From Syntrophaceae bacterium UBA1411 (GTDB taxonomy: Bacteria > Desulfobacterota > Syntrophia > Syntrophales > Smithellaceae), in NCBI GenBank assembly GCA_002304995.1, contig DBPV01000021.1, positions 5,716 to 63,088 on the forward strand: DNA of 57,373 nucleotides, in the 5' to 3' direction. The position numbers were made by a program, and so were the translations under genes. The notes under the pieces are model-generated. The model did no database searches. It was not told where the DNA came from and saw only the letters and a list, made by a program, of their open reading frames with translations. The stretch's first letter is position 1; each line of letters begins with the position of its first letter. Positions 26,869 to 37,702 of the stretch are shown here, piece by piece.

Positions 26869-28836
26869 ATGATTGACTATGCCAAAGAGCTGAATCCGGA
26901 GCAGTACCGCGTGGTCACGGAGAAAGGCGGGCCGCTTCTTGTCCTTGCCGGGGCGGGAAGCGGCAAGACGCGGACGCTGACCTACCGCGTCGCGTATCTG
27001 CTCGACTCCGGCGTCCGGGCGGAAAATATTCTGCTTGCGACCTTTACCAACAAAGCCGCCCGCTCCATGCTCCGGCGCGTTGAAAGTCTCGTGGAGACTT
27101 ACACCGGCAAAATGACGGGAGGCACGTTTCATTCCATCGCCCACCGCTTTTTGCGCAGCTACGCCTTTCGCCTGGGCTATGCGCCCGGTTTTTCCATTCT
27201 GGACAGCGAGGACGCCCGGCAGCTTGTCGCCCAGGCCATGGCCGAACTGAAAATCGACACCAAGCTCGGCAAATTTCCCAAAAACAACGTCGTCGCCGAA
27301 ATGCTCAGTCTGACGGTGAACACGCAAACGACGCTCGAAGACGTGCTTGTCAACCGTTATCCTTTTTTTCTGCATCTGGGGGCGGACATCGCGCAGATCG
27401 CCTGCCTCTACGAGCAAAAGAAAAAAGCGCTCAACGTCATGGATTTCGACGACCTTCTGGCCAACTGCCGCAGGCTGTTGCAGGAACATCCGGACGTTCT
27501 GGAGATCCTGGCCGGCCGTTTCCACCACGTTCTCGTGGACGAATATCAGGACACGAACCTCATCCAGGCGGACATCGTGGATTTGCTGGCCTCGGGGCAC
27601 CGCAATCTGACGGTCGTGGGCGACGATTCGCAGAGCATCTATTCTTTCCGGGGCACCCATTTCGCAAACATCATCGATTTTCCCAAGCGCTATCCGGACT
27701 GCCGGATTTTCAAGCTGGAAACCAACTACCGCAGCACGCCGGAAATTCTGCATCTCGCGAACCTGAGCATCACCAACAATGAAAACCAGTACCCCAAAGC
27801 CCTCAAAGCCGTCCGTCCCGGAGGCATGCGGCCGGTCATCCTCACGGCGCAAAACGTGCTCAAGCAGGCGGACTTCGTCGCGCAGCGGGTGGTTGAACTG
27901 ACCCGCAGCGGCGTGCCGTATTCCGAAATCGCCGTGCTTTACCGGGCGCATTACCATTCCATGGAAGTACAGATGGAGTTTGTCAGGCGCGACATCCCCT
28001 TTGAAATTCGTTCCGGCATCCGTTTTTTCGAGCAGGCCCACATCAAGGATGTGACCTCCTACATGCGCGTGCTCGTCAACGGCCATGACGAACTGGCCTG
28101 GCGCAGGCTTTTGATGATGTATCCCAAAATCGGCAAGGCCACCTTTGAAAAAATCTGGCGCTGGCTGGGCCGGCAGAGCTCTCCGGTGGAAGCGCTGCTC
28201 GCGGAGGAGTTTCTTTCAACGGCTCCGAAGACGGCCAAAGACGGCCTGATGCAGTGCCGGCGGACGTTTCTGGAGCTCACGGCGCTGGACGTTCCGGACC
28301 GGACACCGGAGAAAATCATCGCGACGCTGCTTACCCGGGGCAATTACCGCACCTATCTTCAGGAAACCTATTCCGAAGCGGCCGCCCGCGAAGAAGACCT
28401 GATCCAGCTTGGCAGCTTTTCCGCCAAGTTTACGACAATGGAGGAGTTCTTAAACGAACTGGCCCTGCTCACGAATATGTCCCGGGAAGAGGAGATGGAG
28501 GAGCCGTCGCAGGACAAGGTGATCCTGAGCACCATCCACCAGGCCAAAGGGCTCGAGTGGTCGTACGTGTTTTTGATCTGGTGCGCCGACGGCATGATCC
28601 CCTTGAACCGGGCGCTCAAAGAGCCATGCGGTGAGGAAGAGGAACGCCGGCTGTTTTACGTGGCCGTCACCCGGGCCAAGGATCAGCTCTACATCAGCTA
28701 TCCGGTGCTGGATTACTCCCGCGCCTCCGGGACCTTCTCGCTCGGCCCGTCGCGCTTCATCAGCGAAATCGCCCCCGGATCCCCGAAGGACAAACAGCGT
28801 CCGTTTGAGCAGTGGACGCTGTTTGACAACGATTGA
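26869..28836 (+). CDS. UvrD/PcrA/Rep-like superfamily 1A DNA helicase
   Basis: 3'-5' ATP-dependent DNA helicase of repair or replication restart. The 655-residue protein has all SF1A motifs: LNPEQYRVV (Q motif), AGAGSGKTRTL (Walker A), TFTNKAA (Ia), VDEYQDTN (II), VGDDSQSIYSFRG (III), LETNYRST (IV), STIHQAKGLEW (V) and VAVTRAKDQLY (VI). The C-terminus ends soon after motif VI (QWTLFDND), without the long tail of PcrA/UvrD. It probably shares the adk promoter. I cannot say whether it is the main UvrD, Rep or an additional paralogue. Confidence 0.92.
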   Translation: MIDYAKELNPEQYRVVTEKGGPLLVLAGAGSGKTRTLTYRVAYLLDSGVRAENILLATFTNKAARSMLRRVESLVETYTGKMTGGTFHSIAHRFLRSYAFRLGYAPGFSILDSEDARQLVAQAMAELKIDTKLGKFPKNNVVAEMLSLTVNTQTTLEDVLVNRYPFFLHLGADIAQIACLYEQKKKALNVMDFDDLLANCRRLLQEHPDVLEILAGRFHHVLVDEYQDTNLIQADIVDLLASGHRNLTVVGDDSQSIYSFRGTHFANIIDFPKRYPDCRIFKLETNYRSTPEILHLANLSITNNENQYPKALKAVRPGGMRPVILTAQNVLKQADFVAQRVVELTRSGVPYSEIAVLYRAHYHSMEVQMEFVRRDIPFEIRSGIRFFEQAHIKDVTSYMRVLVNGHDELAWRRLLMMYPKIGKATFEKIWRWLGRQSSPVEALLAEEFLSTAPKTAKDGLMQCRRTFLELTALDVPDRTPEKIIATLLTRGNYRTYLQETYSEAAAREEDLIQLGSFSAKFTTMEEFLNELALLTNMSREEEMEEPSQDKVILSTIHQAKGLEWSYVFLIWCADGMIPLNRALKEPCGEEEERRLFYVAVTRAKDQLYISYPVLDYSRASGTFSLGPSRFISEIAPGSPKDKQRPFEQWTLFDND

Positions 28837-28853
28837 GTTTCTGACTTTTCCGA

Positions 28854-30626
<1,773 letters not shown>

Positions 30627-30633
30627 AAATGAA

Positions 30634-31896
30634 TTACCTCTCTTTTAAAATGTTCATTAAAGCCTGCGCGATATCCTTGAGCGGCAGGCTTTGCTGTTGT
30701 TTGGTGCTCATGTCGCGCAGCTCGGCGCGTTGCTCATCGATTTCCTTGTCGCCGAGGATCAGCGTGTAGGCGCTGTTGAGCTTGTCGGCCCGCTTCATCT
30801 GGCTTTTCAGGCTTTTGTCGCCGTAGTCCATGGCTGCGGCAATACCGGCCGCACGCAGTTCATGGGTCAGGCGAAATCCCCGTTTCTGCGCGCGGGAGCC
30901 CAGTGCGGCGATGAAGAGGTCCGTGCGTCCGGCGCTTTCTGCGCCGGACGGCAGGCAGGCGATGAGCCGCTCCATGCCGATGCCGAAACCGATGCCGGAC
31001 ACGTCCGGTCCGCCCAGGAAACGGACCAGACCGTCGTAGCGGCCGCCGCCGGCGAGTGAATTCTGCGCGCCCAGGGCTCCCGATTTGACTTCAAAGGCGG
31101 TTTTTGTATAGTAATCCAGACCCCGGACCATTTTGGGATTGAGCGCAAAGTCCAGTTGCAGATCCGCGAGCAGAGACTGGACGGTTGAAAAATGCTCATT
31201 GCAGTCCGGGCAGAGATAATCCGGAATCCGGGGCGCCCCGTCGATCACAGAGGCGCAGGTTTCCACCTTGCAGTCGAAGACTCTCAGCGGATTGGTGACG
31301 ATGCGGCGCCGGCAGTCCGGGCACAGAGCCTCTTCGGATCCCTTGAGGTAGTCCACCACCGCCTGCGAAAAGGCAGGACGGCAGGTCCCGCAGCCCAGCG
31401 AATTAATTTCCAGCGACAGCTCCGTAAGGCCGGTTTCCTTTAAAAAATGCATCAGCATGAAAATGACTTCCGCGTCGGAGGCGGGACTGTTGTCGCCGAA
31501 CACTTCCACGTCGATCTGATGAAACTGGCGGAAACGACCCTTCTGCGGTCGTTCCCGGCGGAACATGGGACCGATGGTGAACAGTTTGGTGACCGGTTCG
31601 ACGCCCGCCAGATTATGTTCGATGTAAGCGCGGATGATCGAGGCCGTCGCTTCCGGACGCAGCGTAAGAAGCTCGTCGTCGCGGTCGCAAAACGTGTACA
31701 TTTCCTTTTCCACGATATCGGTCGTTTCTCCGATGCTGCGCTGAAACAGGGAGGTTTTTTCCATGATCGGCACGCGGATTTCGCAAAAGCCGAATCGTTC
31801 AAAAATTCTGCGGGCGGTAAGCTCCACCTGGTGCCAGACGGGGGCGTCCGCCGGAAGAATGTCTTTCATGCCTTTAACGGCGGTAATTTTTTCCAT
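30634..31896 (-). CDS. hisS: Histidyl-tRNA synthetase
   Basis: Class II synthetase of 420 residues, the usual length. It begins MEKITAVKGMKDILP, has EKTSLFQRSIGETTDIVEK, the motif 2 region FRRERPQKGRFRQFHQ, the histidine-binding GGGRYDGLV and a C-terminal anticodon-binding domain. A central CPDCRRRI/CPDCNEHF pair may bind a metal. AGGAAAGG precedes the ATG at 31896; the frame remains open 80 codons upstream, but those residues have no HisRS counterpart. It is followed closely by aspS. Confidence 0.96.
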   Translation of the reverse strand: MEKITAVKGMKDILPADAPVWHQVELTARRIFERFGFCEIRVPIMEKTSLFQRSIGETTDIVEKEMYTFCDRDDELLTLRPEATASIIRAYIEHNLAGVEPVTKLFTIGPMFRRERPQKGRFRQFHQIDVEVFGDNSPASDAEVIFMLMHFLKETGLTELSLEINSLGCGTCRPAFSQAVVDYLKGSEEALCPDCRRRIVTNPLRVFDCKVETCASVIDGAPRIPDYLCPDCNEHFSTVQSLLADLQLDFALNPKMVRGLDYYTKTAFEVKSGALGAQNSLAGGGRYDGLVRFLGGPDVSGIGFGIGMERLIACLPSGAESAGRTDLFIAALGSRAQKRGFRLTHELRAAGIAAAMDYGDKSLKSQMKRADKLNSAYTLILGDKEIDEQRAELRDMSTKQQQSLPLKDIAQALMNILKER

Positions 31897-32027
31897 GATC
31901 CTTTCCTGAAATCCCGTCCGGGCGAAATCAGGATGAGGCGCTTTTGCCGCAATGAGCCCGCGGGATTTGAGTTTCACAAATAAATCGGTAGCTTCTAGCA
32001 TATCAGCCGGGGGATGGCAATGAAATA

Positions 32028-34520
32028 TTATTCCGCAGGCTCGCCGGCGGCGTTCTTTTTTACAAGCCAGGGCCCGACATGCAGCATCCGGCCGTCGGTG
32101 GACATGCGAATCGCTCCGTCGCGGTCCGTGCGCCACACCTCCACGCCGGCGAAACGGAAACGGTCGAGCACGTCGGGATGGGGATGGCCGAAAATATTGT
32201 TTGCGCCGGCGCTGATGACGGCAAAGCGGCAGGATATCGCCCGGATGAAATCCGGGGAACTGGAGTGAGCCGAACCGTGGTGCGGCACGAAAAGAACGTC
32301 GCTGCGGAGGTCACTTGCCAGGCGGATCAACTGACTCTCCACGCGGGAGGAAATATCGCCCGTAACCAGAAAGCTTCTCGAGCCGTAGGTCATTTTCATC
32401 ACCAGAGACGCGTCGTTGGTTTCGTCAAAGGAGAGCCGCGAATTGCCGGGGTCCGGCGGATGCAGGGGCCACAGACACCGGAGACGAACGCCGGCAAGCT
32501 CTTCCGGCGGAGACTGGGCGGACCAGCGCCGAATTTTTACACGCCGGTCGGCGAGGGTTTTTTCCCACAGACGGTAAAGGTCGTCGTCCGCCTTGCGGCC
32601 GGTGCACCAGACCTCCCGGACGGCGAAGTGATCGACGAGATAAATCAGTCCCTGCAGGTGGTCCGGATGGGGATGCGTCAAAACGGCGATGTCGATCCGG
32701 CGGACGCGCTGAGCGTAGAGGAAGGGCGCGACAATGAACCGGCCCGCGTCAAACGCGCTGTCGGAAAAACCGCCGCCGTCAATCATCATGGTGATTCCGC
32801 CCGGAAACCGGACGAACGTGGCTGCTCCCTGCCCGACATCGACAGCCGTCGCTTCGAGGTCCGGCGAAAACCGGCTGCGGCCGCACCAGTAGGCGCCGTC
32901 GGCAATCAAAAAAACCAGGACAACGGCCAGCGCCCGTCTGGCGCGGGCATCATGACGCGGTCGGCTGTCCTCCGCGGCCGGATGAGCCGACGGAGCGGCA
33001 AGGTGAACCAGAAGAAAAATAAACGCATAAGAAAGGAGAATCTCGGCCAGATGAGGCTTGATGAAGCTGAAGGATGACCAGGGCAGGCCGGCGAGAAAGT
33101 GGATGATCCGGACGGCAAGGCCGGCAAAAAAGGAGGCGGCATCAATCAGACCTCCGGCCAGCCAGGGAGAAAAGACAGACGCCGGAATGGCGGCCATTGC
33201 AGGGATGAGCGCGCCCATGCCCAGGAGGGGCACAACCGCAAGGTTGGCGATCAGCGTGACGGCGGAAACCTGGTTGAAGTAGTAAACGAGAAGGGGGAGC
33301 GTGCCCAGGGTTGCGGCGACCGACACCAGAACAGACAGATAGAGACGGCGCCAGATGGCCTGCACGGCCGAAGGCGTCCCGGACGGCAGCGTCAGATGAC
33401 TGAAGCGGGGAACAATGTAAAGGAGGGCGAAAACTGCGCTGAAAGACAACTGAAAGGAAATGTCAAAGAGCGCCTCCGGAGCGATCATCAGGATGAAGAG
33501 CGCCGCGCCGAAAAGAATATTGAAAAGGTCTCTTTGCTTTTCCAGCCACAGCGCGGCCAGAAAGGCCAGCGCCATCAGGGTCGCCCGGACGACGGTCGTC
33601 CCCATGCCCGCCACCAGCGCGTAAAGCACCACCGGAGCGAAAGCCCCGGCGGAGGCGGCCTTGACGATGTTGAATTTCAGCATGAGATATTCCGAAGCTG
33701 AGAGCGCCGTCACGATGAGGAAAAAAGCGGCGGCCGCCACCAGACCGACATGCAGGCCGGAAATGGCCAGAATGTGCGATGTGCCGGTTTTGGCAAAATC
33801 GTCGCGGACATCCTGGGGAATGGCTTTGGACCGGCCGATCGTCATCGCGGCGAGAATTTCCCGCTGCGGCGACGGCGCGCGGGCATCGATGAGGTGCTGC
33901 AGATGAGAGCGGAATTTTTCCAGACCGGACCGCAGGCCGCCGGTCGTGTTCCGCCGGATCAGAACCAAGCCGGCACGGTCGGCAATAAACGCCGACGCGT
34001 CCAGCCCCCGGCGGTGCAGATAACGCTCGTAGTTGAAGCTGCCCGGATTTTGAAATCCCCGGATTTTCCGGATCTCGCCGGAAAAGCGGATAAAGTCGCC
34101 GTAGGAATAGTCGCTTTGCGGCGGAACCGACAAACGCACATTTCCTGTTGCGGGAAAATAGGCGCCGTCCCGGAAAAGGCGCTGGCAGCGCACCACCAGG
34201 ACGCTGCGGAGCGGCGATGCCTCGGAGGAAAGAACCGTGCCTTCTCCGCACACGCGTCCCCGGCCTGCCTGATGGAGAATATGGCGGTCGCCCATGACTT
34301 CGTAGGACTGCCGCTGGCTGCCAAACAAACCGACCAGCAGCAAAAAGATCAGGATGAAGACAAAGGACAGACGGTTTTTTCCCGTGAGAAGGCATATCAG
34401 CAAAAGCAACAGGACGACGGCCGCCGCACCCAGCACAAAAGGCAAGGCAACAGACACGTTGCCGCCGGCTACAATGCCGGCCACAAGGGCGATCAGCGGA
34501 TAGAGCAAGGGCCTTTGCAT
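32028..34520 (-). CDS. comEC: ComEC/Rec2-family DNA-uptake channel
   Basis: Inner-membrane channel for single-stranded DNA in natural transformation. The 830-residue protein has three parts: an N-terminal DUF4131/OB region, a long multi-helix Competence domain (ILAISGLHVGLVAA is its conserved core), and a C-terminal metallo-beta-lactamase domain with VLTHPHPDHLQGL and FVPHHGSAHSS. The ATG at 34520 (MQRPLLYP) is chosen because it begins at the first helix; a start 17 codons upstream is possible. It is divergent from pilS with overlapping promoter elements and probably leads hisS and aspS. Presence of one com gene does not show competence. Confidence 0.93.
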   Translation of the reverse strand: MQRPLLYPLIALVAGIVAGGNVSVALPFVLGAAAVVLLLLLICLLTGKNRLSFVFILIFLLLVGLFGSQRQSYEVMGDRHILHQAGRGRVCGEGTVLSSEASPLRSVLVVRCQRLFRDGAYFPATGNVRLSVPPQSDYSYGDFIRFSGEIRKIRGFQNPGSFNYERYLHRRGLDASAFIADRAGLVLIRRNTTGGLRSGLEKFRSHLQHLIDARAPSPQREILAAMTIGRSKAIPQDVRDDFAKTGTSHILAISGLHVGLVAAAAFFLIVTALSASEYLMLKFNIVKAASAGAFAPVVLYALVAGMGTTVVRATLMALAFLAALWLEKQRDLFNILFGAALFILMIAPEALFDISFQLSFSAVFALLYIVPRFSHLTLPSGTPSAVQAIWRRLYLSVLVSVAATLGTLPLLVYYFNQVSAVTLIANLAVVPLLGMGALIPAMAAIPASVFSPWLAGGLIDAASFFAGLAVRIIHFLAGLPWSSFSFIKPHLAEILLSYAFIFLLVHLAAPSAHPAAEDSRPRHDARARRALAVVLVFLIADGAYWCGRSRFSPDLEATAVDVGQGAATFVRFPGGITMMIDGGGFSDSAFDAGRFIVAPFLYAQRVRRIDIAVLTHPHPDHLQGLIYLVDHFAVREVWCTGRKADDDLYRLWEKTLADRRVKIRRWSAQSPPEELAGVRLRCLWPLHPPDPGNSRLSFDETNDASLVMKMTYGSRSFLVTGDISSRVESQLIRLASDLRSDVLFVPHHGSAHSSSPDFIRAISCRFAVISAGANNIFGHPHPDVLDRFRFAGVEVWRTDRDGAIRMSTDGRMLHVGPWLVKKNAAGEPAE

Positions 34521-34549
34521 AGACCGTATCCGTCGTCCATCGGCGACCG

Positions 34550-34577
34550 TTGAAATGATTGGCAAAAGCAATAAAAT
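34550..34577 (+). promoter_or_regulatory. pilS-pilR promoter
   Basis: TTGAAA (34550-34555) and TAAAAT (34572-34577) with a 16-base spacer, about 50 bases before the pilS ATG. It abuts the divergent comEC -10 element. Confidence 0.5.
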
Positions 34578-34606
34578 ATTATAGTATCGAAAAGAGATTC
34601 AAATAA
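34578..34606 (-). promoter_or_regulatory. comEC promoter
   Basis: On the minus strand TATAAT (34578-34583, perfect -10) is 17 bases from TTATTT (34601-34606, weak -35). It immediately adjoins the pilS -10 on the other strand. Confidence 0.5.
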
Positions 34607-34625
34607 AACGATTCGGCAAACATCT

Positions 34626-36314
34626 ATGAATCAGCATGCGGTTTGGGAGGAGAGAACGAGACAGCGGCTCAGGCTGCTGATTGTAAGCAGAGTGAGCCTG
34701 CTCACCGTCCTGCTGGTCATGACGTTCTTCCTCGCCACCGTCCGGCAATGGATTCCCGTTTCCCGGGAACTTTTGCGCGTTGTTTATGGCGTGTTTATTG
34801 TGATGTATCTTTTGTCGATCGTTTATACGCTTCTTTTAAAAAAAGAAAAGTATTTTCAGGGCAATATTTATCTCCAACTCATCGCCGACATCACGCTCAT
34901 TTCCTTTCTGGTTTACCTGACGGGAAGCATCAGCAGCAACTATTCGCTGATTTACACCCTGATCATCATTTATTCCGCGATTTTTCTGGGCCGTCAGGGC
35001 GCTCTGCTCACCGCGTCCGCGTCCGGCGTTGCTTATGCCGTCCTGCTTTTTGTTGAATACACGGGCGTCGTTCCGTTCGAGTACCAGTCCGGCTACATCA
35101 ACACGGCCCAGACGGGCGACGTTCTGATTCGTATTTCCGTTCATTTCCTGTCGTTTTACATTGTCGCGTTTCTGGCCAGTTTTGTCGTCGAGCAGGAAAA
35201 GAAAACCCGCTCGTTGCTCGAGGAGAGAGAATCCGCCTTCGATCAGCTGGACCGGCTTTTCCGCAGCATTGTCGAATCCCTCGATACCGGCGTTCTGACC
35301 ACGACGCTCCAGGGACGGATCAAAACGTTCAACCGGGCGGCAGAGCAGATTACCGGTTGTTCTTTTACCGCCATTGAGAACCGTCATATTCTGGAAATAT
35401 TTCCGGAATTTCACGTCTTTTTCGACAGCTATCCCGTCGATATGACGAAGAACCGCCGGGAGGTGAAAATTTCCGGCGGCATGGGCCGGTCCGTTCCCCT
35501 GGGATGCGCCATCTCTTCGCTGCGCGACGGCCGGGGAGAGCAGATCGGTTATATTCTGATCTTTCAGGATCTGACGGAAATCAAACGCATGGAGGAAGAT
35601 CTGGAAAAAAGCCGGAGGCTGGCTCTGATCGGCGAAATGGCGGCCGGTCTGGCGCATGAAATGAGAAACCCCCTGGCGTCCATCACCGGTTCCATACAGC
35701 TTCTGGCTGGGAACGCCCGCCTGCAGGAAACAGACAAGCGCCTGATGCAGATTATTTTGCGGGGCAAGGATCAGCTCGATAATTTTGTCCGGGGCTTTCT
35801 GATGCTGGCCCGGCCGGTTCCGGAGGCCCGTGAGCCGGTCAACATCGCGGAAGTCGTCCGGGAAGTTCTGGAGCAAATCAAAACGTCGAGCGAATGGGGC
35901 GACCACATCGGGATCGTCGCTTGCTTTTCCGAAGCGTCCGACGCCCTGGCCAACAGGGAACAGGTCCGCCAGGTGATTCAGAATCTGCTGCTCAATGCCG
36001 TACAGGCCATGGAAAAAGAAGGCCGATTGTATCTTGAAACTGCAGCCGTCACGCTGGAAGAGGGCCATCCCTACACGGCGCTTACGGTGGCGGACGAGGG
36101 ATGCGGCATTGAGGAGAAGGATTTGCAAAATGTTTTTGAACCTTTTTTCACGCAAAAGGAAAAGGGAACGGGTCTGGGGCTGGCGATCGTCAGCCGTATT
36201 GTGGACGGCTACGGCGGCAGAATAAAACTGGAAAGCCGGATTTCTCAGGGAACGACCGTTACCGTCTGGCTGCCCTGCAGCCCGGTCGCACTGCGAACGG
36301 AAGGAGTGAGGTGA
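34626..36314 (+). CDS. pilS: PilS-like membrane sensor histidine kinase
   Basis: Sensor of a NtrB/PilS two-component pair. The 562-residue protein has about six membrane helices in residues 1-195, a PAS domain (about 215-325), the phosphoacceptor motif GLAHEMRNPLASITGS with H344, the N box QNLLLNAVQAM and G boxes VADEGCGIEEKD and KGTGLGLAIVSRIVDG. PilS in Pseudomonas senses pilin in the membrane and controls pilA through PilR. The response regulator follows 1 base after its stop. The ribosome site is weak. No pilin gene lies in the window. Confidence 0.85.
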   Translation: MNQHAVWEERTRQRLRLLIVSRVSLLTVLLVMTFFLATVRQWIPVSRELLRVVYGVFIVMYLLSIVYTLLLKKEKYFQGNIYLQLIADITLISFLVYLTGSISSNYSLIYTLIIIYSAIFLGRQGALLTASASGVAYAVLLFVEYTGVVPFEYQSGYINTAQTGDVLIRISVHFLSFYIVAFLASFVVEQEKKTRSLLEERESAFDQLDRLFRSIVESLDTGVLTTTLQGRIKTFNRAAEQITGCSFTAIENRHILEIFPEFHVFFDSYPVDMTKNRREVKISGGMGRSVPLGCAISSLRDGRGEQIGYILIFQDLTEIKRMEEDLEKSRRLALIGEMAAGLAHEMRNPLASITGSIQLLAGNARLQETDKRLMQIILRGKDQLDNFVRGFLMLARPVPEAREPVNIAEVVREVLEQIKTSSEWGDHIGIVACFSEASDALANREQVRQVIQNLLLNAVQAMEKEGRLYLETAAVTLEEGHPYTALTVADEGCGIEEKDLQNVFEPFFTQKEKGTGLGLAIVSRIVDGYGGRIKLESRISQGTTVTVWLPCSPVALRTEGVR

Positions 36315-36315
36315 C

Positions 36316-37677
36316 ATGGCGAAAATTCTGGTGGTGGATGACGATCAGGGAATGAGGGAATTCATGGAAATCATGCTGACCCAGGAAGGCTACGATGTCG
36401 CGTGCGCCGACAACCCCGTCAAAGCCATTTCTCTGTGCCGCAAAAATGCGTACGATCTGGTGATCACCGACCTGAAAATGCCCCGCATCGACGGTATCGA
36501 ATTTCTGAAAACGATCAAGGATCAGCGGCCGGAAACCGTCGTCATTCTGATCACCGCTTACGCTTCCGGAGAAACGGCCGTCAATGCCATGAAGGAGGGC
36601 GCCTACGACTATGTCGAAAAGGGAGGCAATATCGAGGAGCTCAAGCAAATTGTCCGGCAGGCGCTGCTGAAAAACGGCTTGCCGGGCGAGACGCAGCCGG
36701 CCAAGAAGGAATCGGCCGGCGAAGCTTTCTGCGGAATGATCGGTGCAAGCCGGGAGATGGCGAAGATATTCGCCACCATCCGCAAGGTCGCCGACACGCC
36801 GGCGAACATTCTCATTCTGGGCGAGAGCGGCACGGGCAAGGAACTGGTCGCCCGCGCCATTCACCAGAATTCGTCGCGCTCCAAAATGCCTTTTATGGCC
36901 ATCAACAGCGGCGGCATTCCCGAAACCCTCCTGGAGAGCGAACTTTTCGGCTACATGAAAGGCTCCTTCACCGGCGCGTACGCCGACCGGCCCGGGCTTT
37001 TTGAACTGGCCCGCGGCGGCACGGTGTTTCTCGATGAAATCGGCGAACTGCCGCCGGTCCTGCAGGTCAAGCTTCTGCGGGTGGTTCAGGAAAAAACATT
37101 TCGCCGCATCGGCGGAGCGGAAGACATCAAAGTGGACGTGCGGATCATCTCCGCCACCAACCAGAACCTGAAAGAGAAAGTCCGCCGGGGCGAGTTCCGC
37201 GAAGATCTTTATTTCCGTCTCAACGTCATTCCCGTTCAAATGCCTCCGCTTCGGCAAAGACAGGAGGACATTCCGCTCCTGACGCGGCACTTCATCGAAA
37301 AGTACGCCCGCGAGTTCGGCAAGGAGGTGCGGACCATTTCCTCCTACGCCATGGAACTGCTGATGGGATACGCCTTTCCGGGAAACATCCGCGAGCTGGA
37401 AAATATCATTGAACGCAGCGTGGCGATGGAAACGTCGAACATCATTTTGCCGGAAAATCTGGTGCTGTCCGTGGAGACGGACGACATCGGAAAAACCGCG
37501 GACTTCACCATCCCCGATTCAGGCCTGGACCTGAATGCCGAGGTGGAAAAATTTGAAAGAAGACTTATCGAGAAAGCGCTGCAGAAAACGAAAGGCTCCA
37601 AAACGCGGGCCGCCGAGCTGCTTCATGTGACGTTTGATTCGCTGCGCTACCGCATCGAAAAGCTGGGGGTGGAGTGA
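36316..37677 (+). CDS. pilR: PilR-like sigma54-dependent response regulator
   Basis: NtrC-family activator of 453 residues: receiver domain with phosphoacceptor D52 (VITDLKMPR), AAA+ domain with GESGTGKE and the sigma54-contact loop GSFTGA, and a C-terminal Fis-type helix-turn-helix (KTRAAELLHVTFDSLRYRIEKL). The Ser in GSFTGA in place of GAFTGA and the SLRYRI ending are shared with PilR, which supports that assignment over NtrC. It is coupled to pilS. Targets should carry -24/-12 promoters and include type IV pilus genes, none of which are here. Confidence 0.88.
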   Translation: MAKILVVDDDQGMREFMEIMLTQEGYDVACADNPVKAISLCRKNAYDLVITDLKMPRIDGIEFLKTIKDQRPETVVILITAYASGETAVNAMKEGAYDYVEKGGNIEELKQIVRQALLKNGLPGETQPAKKESAGEAFCGMIGASREMAKIFATIRKVADTPANILILGESGTGKELVARAIHQNSSRSKMPFMAINSGGIPETLLESELFGYMKGSFTGAYADRPGLFELARGGTVFLDEIGELPPVLQVKLLRVVQEKTFRRIGGAEDIKVDVRIISATNQNLKEKVRRGEFREDLYFRLNVIPVQMPPLRQRQEDIPLLTRHFIEKYAREFGKEVRTISSYAMELLMGYAFPGNIRELENIIERSVAMETSNIILPENLVLSVETDDIGKTADFTIPDSGLDLNAEVEKFERRLIEKALQKTKGSKTRAAELLHVTFDSLRYRIEKLGVE

Positions 37678-37702
37678 GGCTGCTGCGCGACAGGTACGAA
37701 AG

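Noticed and set aside
26767..28086. A 439-codon minus-strand frame inside the UvrD-like helicase
   Set aside because: The helicase frame carries every SF1A motif, so this one is a shadow.
31897..32136. N-terminal extension of hisS up to 80 codons
   Set aside because: HisRS normally starts at MEKITAVKGMKD, which has a good AGGAAAGG site; the added residues have no counterpart.
32079..33077. A 332-codon plus-strand frame inside comEC
   Set aside because: It lies over the metallo-beta-lactamase domain of comEC and has no protein family of its own.
34836..36317. A 493-codon minus-strand frame inside pilS
   Set aside because: pilS has complete kinase motifs in the other strand; this frame is a shadow.
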